A stretch of DNA of 32,335 nucleotides from a bacterium. GTDB taxonomy: Bacteria; Arandabacterota; Arandabacteria; Arandabacterales; Arandabacteraceae. Of this stretch, positions 26,297-32,335 are shown in pieces; position 1 is the first letter of the stretch, and every line of letters starts with the position of its first letter. The position numbers were made by a program, and so were the translations under genes. The stretch spans positions 1 to 32,335 of the forward strand of contig JALGZP010000046.1 of assembly GCA_025774845.1 (NCBI GenBank). The letters run 5' to 3'. The notes under the pieces were generated by a model. That model was not told the DNA's origin, ran no database searches, and worked only from the letters and a program-made list of their open reading frames with translations.

Positions 26297-27465
26297 GACT
26301 TCCTCACCGCCTTTCTATACAGGAATTGCAAAACATTATCCATCTCGATCTTTGCTTTGACATTTCCCATCTCCATCTGGGCGCAGGCAAGGTGGATTCG
26401 ACACTTGTCACATGATGTGAGCACGATGCCGGCACCTGTCTTCCCGGCTTCGTTGAGCATGTCGACCTGCATTTTTCTTGATATCTGGTCACAGTTTATC
26501 CAGAGATTACTCCCACAACATGGAGCGCTCTCGCGTGTGAATTCCATCTCCCGAAGCTCCACTCCATCAACGAGACCCAGCAGGGCCCGCGGCTCGTCGT
26601 AGAGACCCGAGAAACGACCCATCCTGCACGAGTCATGATAAGTGACACTTGCTGTGCCGTTTGCCTGGATACCTGCCGTCATCTCACCGGCAAGGAACTG
26701 GATCGTGTTTATGAACTCGATGCCTGTGTCGCCAAGGTGCTCAGGATACGCTGTTGTGAAAGTGTGGTAACCCTCCGGGCAGGACACAAACACCCGCTTG
26801 GCCCCGGCTTCCTTGAAGATTTCCAGGTTGGCTTTGGCGAGCTTCAAGAAGAGGTCCTTATCTCCCGACCACAACGCGTCGTGTCCGCAGCAACGCTCGT
26901 TGGCAAGCACAGCGGGTGTGACGCCGCACGACTTTAAGAGCTCCAGACCGGCCGTATGCGTCCCGAGGAGATCGAGTTTGAAATCATCGAATATAGTATC
27001 GAAGTAGGGTGAGCACCCTACGAAGTATATGTCGCCTTTGGATTCCTTGGACTTCCCGCCGTCAATGACCTCAACCCAGTCAGGAAGCCAGCCCATCTTG
27101 TTCTGCTTGAGATCATCCTTGGCGAGTATTCTCATGAGTTCTTTGATCGTACCCTGGTGTGTAGCCTGGGGCTTGACGCCTCTTGCGATCGCATCCTCTC
27201 TCAAGCTGCTTATGAACTCAGGGTACTTGACATCCGCAGGACAGCGCTCGTGGCAGAGCCCACAGGTGAGACAACGCCAGAGATGGTCCTCAGTGAGACC
27301 GCCCCCGTTCAAGACAATGTGCTGAACGACCGATCTCGGGGAGTAGGTGGCGCCTACCCTCCCGATGGGGCAGCTACCCGTACACTTGCTGCAATCCATA
27401 CAGAGGTAAGCCCCTGTCTTCTGGATCAGTTTCTTAATCTTTTCTTCGGATTGGGCTTTCTCCAA
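26293..27465 (-). CDS. HdrCB-type (HdrD-like) FeS protein with CCG domains
   Basis: The 390-residue protein starts at TTG 27465 (AGGA about 9 nt upstream). Two 4Fe-4S sites lie N-terminally: CMDCSKCTGSC (22-32) and CLTCGLCHERC (65-75), the HdrC part. Two CCG domains follow, the HdrB part: the second is complete (SC 279-280, CCGSN 316-319, SCDKC 351-355), while the first has C151, CCG 192-194 and C229 but Gly 232 where CxxC would need Cys (CPEG instead of CPEC). HdrB binds noncubane 4Fe-4S clusters that reduce disulfides; the lost Cys suggests that only the second domain holds such a cluster. The start overlaps mvhD by 32 nt. The disulfide or other acceptor is unknown. Confidence 0.88.
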   Translation of the reverse strand: MEKAQSEEKIKKLIQKTGAYLCMDCSKCTGSCPIGRVGATYSPRSVVQHIVLNGGGLTEDHLWRCLTCGLCHERCPADVKYPEFISSLREDAIARGVKPQATHQGTIKELMRILAKDDLKQNKMGWLPDWVEVIDGGKSKESKGDIYFVGCSPYFDTIFDDFKLDLLGTHTAGLELLKSCGVTPAVLANERCCGHDALWSGDKDLFLKLAKANLEIFKEAGAKRVFVSCPEGYHTFTTAYPEHLGDTGIEFINTIQFLAGEMTAGIQANGTASVTYHDSCRMGRFSGLYDEPRALLGLVDGVELREMEFTRESAPCCGSNLWINCDQISRKMQVDMLNEAGKTGAGIVLTSCDKCRIHLACAQMEMGNVKAKIEMDNVLQFLYRKAVRKS

Positions 27466-27850
27466 GACTCTTGATCCTTTCTACGAAGCCGGTTACTGAG
27501 TCTGCAAACTTCTGACCCTCCGAGGCGGATACCCACTCCAGATGAAGCCTGTCAGGCTCAAGGCCGAGTTGTTCAACCAACTTCTTAGCCAAGGCTACTT
27601 GCTTCTCTGCCATCTTGTTTCCAAAGGCATAATGACAATCGCCTATGTGGCAACCGGAGACATACACACCGTCCGCCCCGTGTTCGAATGCCCTCAGGAT
27701 CCAGCCGGGGGTTACCCTGCCCGAACACATCACCCTGATCGTCCTTATGTTAGGTGGATACTGAAGCCTCGAGACACCGGCAAGATCGGCGCCGGCATAG
27801 CTGCACCAGTTACAGGCGAATGCAACGATTCTTGGTTCGAAATCTGCCAT
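27434..27850 (-). CDS. mvhD: MvhD-type electron-transfer protein
   Basis: The 138-residue protein has the MvhD (methyl-viologen-reducing hydrogenase delta subunit) motifs FACNWCSYAGAD, RVMCSGRV, GADGVYVSGCHIGDCHY and EWVSASEGQKF. It binds a 2Fe-2S cluster in the family and connects HdrA to hydrogenase, formate dehydrogenase or other partners. The start ATG 27850 overlaps the HdrA stop by one base (TAATG). It is a second MvhD besides the one fused to the downstream HdrA, and the two differ in detail (CSGRVTPGW versus CSARVSTKF), so they probably serve distinct partners. Confidence 0.92.
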   Translation of the reverse strand: MADFEPRIVAFACNWCSYAGADLAGVSRLQYPPNIRTIRVMCSGRVTPGWILRAFEHGADGVYVSGCHIGDCHYAFGNKMAEKQVALAKKLVEQLGLEPDRLHLEWVSASEGQKFADSVTGFVERIKSLGESPIRRKD

Positions 27851-30800
27851 TAGGTCTGCTCCGCAAATAAGATGTCAATCATCGCTTCAACCTGTCCGTC
27901 GGTGAAATGCCGTGCGACAATCGCACCAGTCGGACAATGCGAAGCACAGGTCCCGCACCCCTTGCAGAGTGCCTCATTTATCTCAACGTAGGTTTTCCCG
28001 TCCTTCTCGACCATATTCGGGGCGTTGTACTCACAGATCTCAACACATGTCCCGCAGGCCCTGCAGAGTTCCGTCCGAACGCTTGCCGTTGTGGGGTCGA
28101 GGTTCACAAAGCCCTTCGAAAGGAGGGCCCCGACCTTTGCCGCAACACCCGAGGCCTGGGCAAGCGAATCGGGAATATCCTTCGGATACTGTGAGCATCC
28201 GCACAGGAATATGCCCTCGGTATTGGTCTCGAGAGGCCCGAGTTTGACGTGTTTTTCAAGATAGAATCCATCCAACCCCATCGGGATGCGAAGCATCTCC
28301 GCAAGCGGGGCCGCCGTCGGTGAAGCCACAAGCGGCACTGCCAGGACGACAAGGTCACAATCGAGTTTGAGATCCGAGAGCAGTGTCTGATCGAAAACGG
28401 ACACGCTCTCCGCCGTTCCGTTACCCTTGACATCGACTTCGCGATCATCGGGTCTTCTTATGAAATGAACGCCGTCACGTCTGGCGTCCCGGTAGAGGGC
28501 TTCCCCATCCCGGGTGAAGGCCCGGACATCTCTATGTATGATGGCGGCCTTTGCGCCTTTCTTTACTGCCGCACCGGCCTGCTTGAGACTCACGTGGCAG
28601 CAATAGCGCGAGCAGCCGGTATAACCCTCGGTCTGGCGTGACCCGACGCACTGGACGAATACGATCTGCTTATCACCGTCAAAGGTCTCGGTTTCCTTAA
28701 GCACCTTCTCGAAGTCATTCGATGTGATAACGTTCTTAAACTTGCCGTAGCCCACCTTGCCTTCCGGGTCGAGTATCTGCCCGCCGGTGGCCAGTATGAG
28801 GGCGCCGATCTTGAGATCACGCCCGCCGACCTTGACCTCGAAGTTCCCGACAAAGCCGTCTACCGATTCAACCTCGGTGGATGTCATCACCTCGACACCG
28901 GCCTTCTTGAGATCCTCAAGCTTGGCCTCAAGCAGTTCGCTTGCGCTCTGGTTGGAAGGGAACAGGCGATCCAGGTTGTTAAGTTGCCCGCCAAGAGCCG
29001 CAGTCTTCTCAACGAGATAGGTCTTGATACCCTGCCTGGCCGTATCGATGGCGCACTGGATACCCGATATTCCCCCGCCTATCACAAGCGCGGACTTATC
29101 GACTTCGACCGTCTTTCGCGGTAGCGGTCTGAGGAGCTGGGCTCTCGAAACCGCCATCCTGACGAGATCCTTTGCCTTTTCCGTTGCGTCCTCGGGCACA
29201 TCGGCGTGCACCCACGAGCATTGGTCCCTTATGTTTGCCATGTCGAACATGTAGGGATTGACACCGGCCTCGGCGCAGGTCTGCCGGAAGATCGGCTCAT
29301 GCGTCCGCGGTGTACAGGCCGCTACAACAACACGGTTGAGGTTATGCTTCTTGATCCAATTATAGATTTTCTTCTGAGTATCGTCCGAACAAGTGTAGAG
29401 GTTGTCGGTTGCGTAAGCGACCCCGGGCAGTGTCTTTGCATACTTAGCCACACCCTTGCTGTCGACAACGCCGGCGATATTGAGCCCGCAATGGCAGATG
29501 AAAACACCGATCCGCGGTTCCTCATCCGGATCATGCTCGGGAAGCGGTTCCTCCTCGGCGATAACCTTATTGTCTCCGAGGTACGCAAGCGCCTTAGCAC
29601 ACGCAGCCGATGCCTGGGCCACTGAGTCCGGGATATCCTTCGGCCCGGAAGCGCAGCCGCAGATGAGCACGCCCTCCCTCGTTGAAGTCAGCGGATCGCG
29701 AAGCGGATCTTCGATCTTGAAATAACCGTCCGCACCAACCTCGATTCCGAGGGCCTTGGCCAGATCTTCGGTTCCAGCGCTCGGTATCATCGCACACGAC
29801 AGGATAACCATGTCGACATCGATGGATGCGGGTCGTGCTGTTTCAGGATCCTCATAATGTACGGCGATCCTCCCGTTACCGTTCTTCTGTATGCTCGATG
29901 GGGAGGATCTTATATAGTTTACACCTGTCTCGTTCTTGCCCCTCAGGTAAAACTCCTCAAAGCCCCTGCCGTATGCTCGCATATCACGGTAGAAGTAGTG
30001 GAAGTCCTTGACCTTGGGTTCGTGATCCTTGGCGACTATGCACTGTTTGACGGAGTAAACACAGCAGACTCTTGAGCAGAATGAGTTGTAGCGCTCGTCC
30101 CTTGAACCCACGCACTGGACGAAGGCGATCGATTCGGGGATTTCCCCGTCCGAACGCTTGACCACATGACCGGTCGTAGGACCTGAGGCGTTGAGCATCC
30201 TCTCAAACTCCATCCCTGTGAGGACGTCCGGTATATCACCATAGCTCAAGTTCCTTAATGGGCGCGGATTCATCTCATCGAAACCTGTTGCGACCAACAC
30301 CGCAGCAACATCGATCTCGACAATCTCTTCCTTGAGGTCAAAACTTATTGCACCACGCGGGCACTTGGACACGCACTTGTCACAAACCTGCTCGAACGTG
30401 CCGTTCTTGAAGTTGAGGCAGTTCTCGGTGTCCACTGTGTAGACCAGCGGTGCCGCCTGCTGGAAAGGAACGTAAATCGCTTTCCGGTCACCAAGACCCA
30501 TCTCGAATTCGTTTGGTACTGTGACCGGGCACGGCTTCGCACAGATCCCGCAGCCCACGCACGTTTCTTCTGAAACATACCTGGCTTTTCTTAAGACCTT
30601 TGCATGATAGGAACCGGGAGTGCCCTCAAGACCGACAACCTCACTGTAAGACAGAAGCCGGATGTTGGGGTTTCTCAAGGCCTCGACCAGGAGGGGGGAG
30701 AGAATGCATATCGAGCAGTCATTCGTCGGCAGTGTCTTGTCGAGCTGCGCCATCCTGCCGCCGACCGAGGGAGTCTTTTCCACGAGATAGACCTGTGCCC

Positions 30801-30930
30801 CCGCACGCGTAAGGTCAAGTGCCGCCTGGATGCCGGTAACACCGCCACCGATTACAAGGATACCCTTTCCGGTTCCGGCTGCCGGGCAGTCAACCGCCGG
30901 GCTGTCTTGTCTTTCTTCCTTATCCGCCAT
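27850..30930 (-). CDS. hdrA: Double HdrA protein (two FAD/HdrA halves), Cys form
   Basis: From ATG 30930 the protein has 1026 residues; GGAGGG lies 6 nt upstream, so this start is preferred over the track's 30951. It is a tandem of two HdrA halves. The first has FAD site GGGVTG (28-33), CSIC (72-75, where the other HdrA has CxxU), CVGCGICAKPC, CDKCVSKC and the HdrA cluster region QCVGSRDERYNSFCSRVCC. The second starts with FICHCGLNIAG, has CTPRTHEPIF, a second FAD site GGGISG and QCVGSRQTEGYTGCSRYCC, but lacks the CSxC motif (SNQSAS in its place). C-terminal clusters CRACGTC and CKGCGTC follow. Such a duplicated HdrA can hold two flavins. It likely forms the core of the Kor-Hdr electron-transfer complex. 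It starts 17 nt after korC. Confidence 0.88.
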   Translation of the reverse strand: MADKEERQDSPAVDCPAAGTGKGILVIGGGVTGIQAALDLTRAGAQVYLVEKTPSVGGRMAQLDKTLPTNDCSICILSPLLVEALRNPNIRLLSYSEVVGLEGTPGSYHAKVLRKARYVSEETCVGCGICAKPCPVTVPNEFEMGLGDRKAIYVPFQQAAPLVYTVDTENCLNFKNGTFEQVCDKCVSKCPRGAISFDLKEEIVEIDVAAVLVATGFDEMNPRPLRNLSYGDIPDVLTGMEFERMLNASGPTTGHVVKRSDGEIPESIAFVQCVGSRDERYNSFCSRVCCVYSVKQCIVAKDHEPKVKDFHYFYRDMRAYGRGFEEFYLRGKNETGVNYIRSSPSSIQKNGNGRIAVHYEDPETARPASIDVDMVILSCAMIPSAGTEDLAKALGIEVGADGYFKIEDPLRDPLTSTREGVLICGCASGPKDIPDSVAQASAACAKALAYLGDNKVIAEEEPLPEHDPDEEPRIGVFICHCGLNIAGVVDSKGVAKYAKTLPGVAYATDNLYTCSDDTQKKIYNWIKKHNLNRVVVAACTPRTHEPIFRQTCAEAGVNPYMFDMANIRDQCSWVHADVPEDATEKAKDLVRMAVSRAQLLRPLPRKTVEVDKSALVIGGGISGIQCAIDTARQGIKTYLVEKTAALGGQLNNLDRLFPSNQSASELLEAKLEDLKKAGVEVMTSTEVESVDGFVGNFEVKVGGRDLKIGALILATGGQILDPEGKVGYGKFKNVITSNDFEKVLKETETFDGDKQIVFVQCVGSRQTEGYTGCSRYCCHVSLKQAGAAVKKGAKAAIIHRDVRAFTRDGEALYRDARRDGVHFIRRPDDREVDVKGNGTAESVSVFDQTLLSDLKLDCDLVVLAVPLVASPTAAPLAEMLRIPMGLDGFYLEKHVKLGPLETNTEGIFLCGCSQYPKDIPDSLAQASGVAAKVGALLSKGFVNLDPTTASVRTELCRACGTCVEICEYNAPNMVEKDGKTYVEINEALCKGCGTCASHCPTGAIVARHFTDGQVEAMIDILFAEQT

Positions 30931-30947
30931 CCGTTTCCCTCCAGGTA

Positions 30948-31535
30948 TCACTTCTTAGCCTTGGATCCTGCACCTTCCATGAGACTTAGTGCGTGACTTC
31001 TGCCCTTCTCATACGCGTTTATGTTAAGTTCGGTTGTTCCCTTGGGTACCGCGTCGGTGATTGCTTTCCTCACCGCCTCATCATTGACCATACCGGTTAG
31101 CGCTGAGAAGAAGCCCAGCATCACAATGTTGGCGACAATCTTTCTGCCCAGTTCTTCGGCGAACCGGGTCGCCGGGATCTTGAAGATCTTCTTGGCCTTT
31201 TCTTCCGGGGAAAGCGTAACGAGATCCTCATCGTAAAGAAGGAATCCATCGTCTGCAAGATGGGTTCTATGCTTGTCGTAGCCCTCCTGGGACATCCCCA
31301 CCAGCACATTGGGCATGATCACGTATGGATAATGGATCTCACCGTCGGCAATGACCACCTGCGTGCTTGAAGCCCCGCCCCTTGCCTCAGGACCGTAGGA
31401 CTGGGTCATGGTAGCGCTCTTGCCATCATAAACGGCTGCGGCCCTTCCAAGGATGTAACCCATCACAACCATTCCCTGGCCGCCAAAGCCCGTGAATCGT
31501 ACTTCGTCTCGTTTAGCGGCAGCGGCTTTTTTCAT
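30948..31535 (-). CDS. korC: 2-oxoacid:ferredoxin oxidoreductase gamma subunit
   Basis: The 195-residue protein has the gamma-subunit signatures FTGFGGQGMVVMGYILG, SYGPEARGG and PNVLVGMSQEGYDK. This subunit assembles with alpha and beta subunits of 2-oxoglutarate or other 2-oxoacid ferredoxin oxidoreductases, which oxidise a 2-oxoacid plus CoA to acyl-CoA, CO2 and reduced ferredoxin (or the reverse). ATG 31535 overlaps the KorB stop by 4 nt. The choice of 2-oxoglutarate rather than a branched-chain or other 2-oxoacid is by resemblance to KorC; the alpha subunit, which would help decide, is outside the window. Confidence 0.88.
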   Translation of the reverse strand: MKKAAAAKRDEVRFTGFGGQGMVVMGYILGRAAAVYDGKSATMTQSYGPEARGGASSTQVVIADGEIHYPYVIMPNVLVGMSQEGYDKHRTHLADDGFLLYDEDLVTLSPEEKAKKIFKIPATRFAEELGRKIVANIVMLGFFSALTGMVNDEAVRKAITDAVPKGTTELNINAYEKGRSHALSLMEGAGSKAKK

Positions 31536-32335
31536 TTCTTGCCTCCTACGATCTTTGAGAGATTGTCCGTGAGGAACTCCCTGTAGGTGGGTCTCTCAAC
31601 ATCCACGAACTTGCCGACGATTATCTTGCCGTGCAGGGGGATGTCAACATCTCGCGGATCTGCACCGTGCTGGATAACGCTGTTGTCATGGTAGTACTTC
31701 ATAAGATCAAGCCCGGAACCCAGTCGGTTCTTATGCGCGTAAGCAGTCGGGCATGGGCATATGATCTCAATGAACCTGAACCCTTTCTTTACAAGGGCCT
31801 CAGACATCGCGTTCTTAAGTCTTCTTAAGTGAAGTGCCGTCCAGCGCGCGACATAGGTCGCCCCACTTGCGGCTGCAAGCGCCGGGAGATTGAAGGGGAA
31901 CTCATAACTGCCGTAGGGTGCTGTGGTTGCCTTCGCTGTGATGGGAGTCGTCGGTCCCGCCTGGCCACCTGTCATCCCGTAGGTGAAGTTGTTGACACAG
32001 ACTATAAGCAAATCCATGTTCCGGCGTGCAGAGTGTATGAAATGGTTGCCGCCGATCGCAACGATATCGCCGTCACCTGAATAGACAACAACCCGAAGAT
32101 CGGGATTCGCAAGCGCCAGACCCGCGGCGAACGGGATGGCCCTGCCATGGGTGGTATGGAATGAGTCTACATTCAGGTAGCCGGCAACACGCCCGGTGCA
32201 ACCAATACCCGATACCACGGCAATGTCTTCCTCTTTCACCCCCGATTCCCTCACACCCATTATGAAGCAGGTAAGTGTTGAGCCAAGCCCGCAGCTTGAG
32301 CACCAGATGTGCGGCATCCTCTCCATACGGAGCAG
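31532..32335 (-). CDS. korB: 2-oxoacid:ferredoxin oxidoreductase beta subunit, 5' end cut
   Basis: The TPP-binding subunit: PHIWCSSCGLG (usually WCPGCG), GIGCTGR, DSFHTTHGRAIPFAAGL, and the TPP/Mg motif GDGD with downstream NNFTYGMTGGQAGPTT, followed by the conserved CPCPTAY region. The track starts at ATG 32326, but the reading frame is open to the window edge (LLR before MERMPHIW), and related proteins have a few more N-terminal residues, so the true start may lie beyond 32335. It overlaps korC by 4 nt. The cluster ligands are CSSC plus a downstream Cys, as in KorB. An alpha subunit would be expected just upstream, outside the window. Confidence 0.9.
   Translation of the reverse strand: MLRMERMPHIWCSSCGLGSTLTCFIMGVRESGVKEEDIAVVSGIGCTGRVAGYLNVDSFHTTHGRAIPFAAGLALANPDLRVVVYSGDGDIVAIGGNHFIHSARRNMDLLIVCVNNFTYGMTGGQAGPTTPITAKATTAPYGSYEFPFNLPALAAASGATYVARWTALHLRRLKNAMSEALVKKGFRFIEIICPCPTAYAHKNRLGSGLDLMKYYHDNSVIQHGADPRDVDIPLHGKIIVGKFVDVERPTYREFLTDNLSKIVGGKK

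Noticed and set aside
24722-26602. 626-residue plus-strand ORF
   Set aside because: It is antisense to hdrA-mvhD and hdrCB, whose FeS and FAD motifs are unmistakable. Its own translation shows no domain and arises from GC-rich codon structure on the opposite strand.

Overview
The window looks like a chromosomal segment of an anaerobic bacterium with moderately high GC. Anaerobic traits are heterodisulfide-reductase (Hdr) and MvhD genes, 2-oxoacid:ferredoxin oxidoreductase genes, and a carboxyltransferase resembling glutaconyl-CoA decarboxylase alpha. Two genes with in-frame UGA codons, each followed by a hairpin of SECIS type, suggest that the organism decodes UGA as selenocysteine (Sec). The lineage cannot be fixed from the sequence; Desulfobacterota or an FCB-type candidate phylum both fit. 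No rRNA, tRNA, CRISPR or phage genes were seen.

Layout. (1) 1-3056: a radical SAM/SPASM protein running off the left edge, a divergent ArsS-like radical SAM protein, and a convergent lipoprotein with a DUF3179 domain. The DUF3179 gene is split by an in-frame UGA where the family has Cys, followed at once by a strong hairpin: a candidate selenoprotein that the ORF track shows as two ORFs. (2) 3231-7651: four overlapping genes for a cell-envelope module (small YLDPGTGS membrane protein, NoeA-like methyltransferase, membrane sulfatase/LtaS-like enzyme, arylsulfotransferase-like protein). (3) 7662-11412, minus strand: a biotin-dependent acyl-CoA carboxylase operon (biotin carboxylase, carboxyltransferase, biotin carrier). 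The biotin carboxylase is frameshifted by a 5-bp tandem duplication. (4) 11548-11674: a nested palindromic REP/MITE-like element. (5) 11762-15293: phasin-like protein, UbiB/AarF kinase, LysE-type exporter, histone-deacetylase-family amidohydrolase. (6) 15373-23759: a complete Bat operon (MoxR ATPase, DUF58, accessory membrane protein, BatA, BatB, BatC, BatD, BatE), with inverted repeats bracketing batE. (7) 23837-32335, minus strand: korB-korC-hdrA(double)-mvhD-hdrCB-hdrA/mvhD. The last HdrA is also split in the ORF track by an in-frame UGA, at the position of a conserved HdrA cysteine, and carries a perfect 8-bp hairpin with a GGUC loop 27 nt downstream.

How the genes work together. Region 7 reads as one operon coupling a 2-oxoacid:ferredoxin oxidoreductase to an Hdr/MvhD flavin-FeS electron-transfer complex. 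No hydrogenase or formate dehydrogenase subunit is present in the window, so the oxidoreductase itself may be the electron donor or acceptor. The carboxylase operon would feed or drain acyl-CoA intermediates of the same anaerobic metabolism. The Bat operon is a MoxR/von Willebrand chaperone-type envelope system, and region 2 probably decorates a surface glycan. The strongest points for follow-up are the two UGA/SECIS genes (especially DUF3179), the Kor-Hdr coupling with a Sec and a Cys HdrA side by side, and the biotin carboxylase frameshift.
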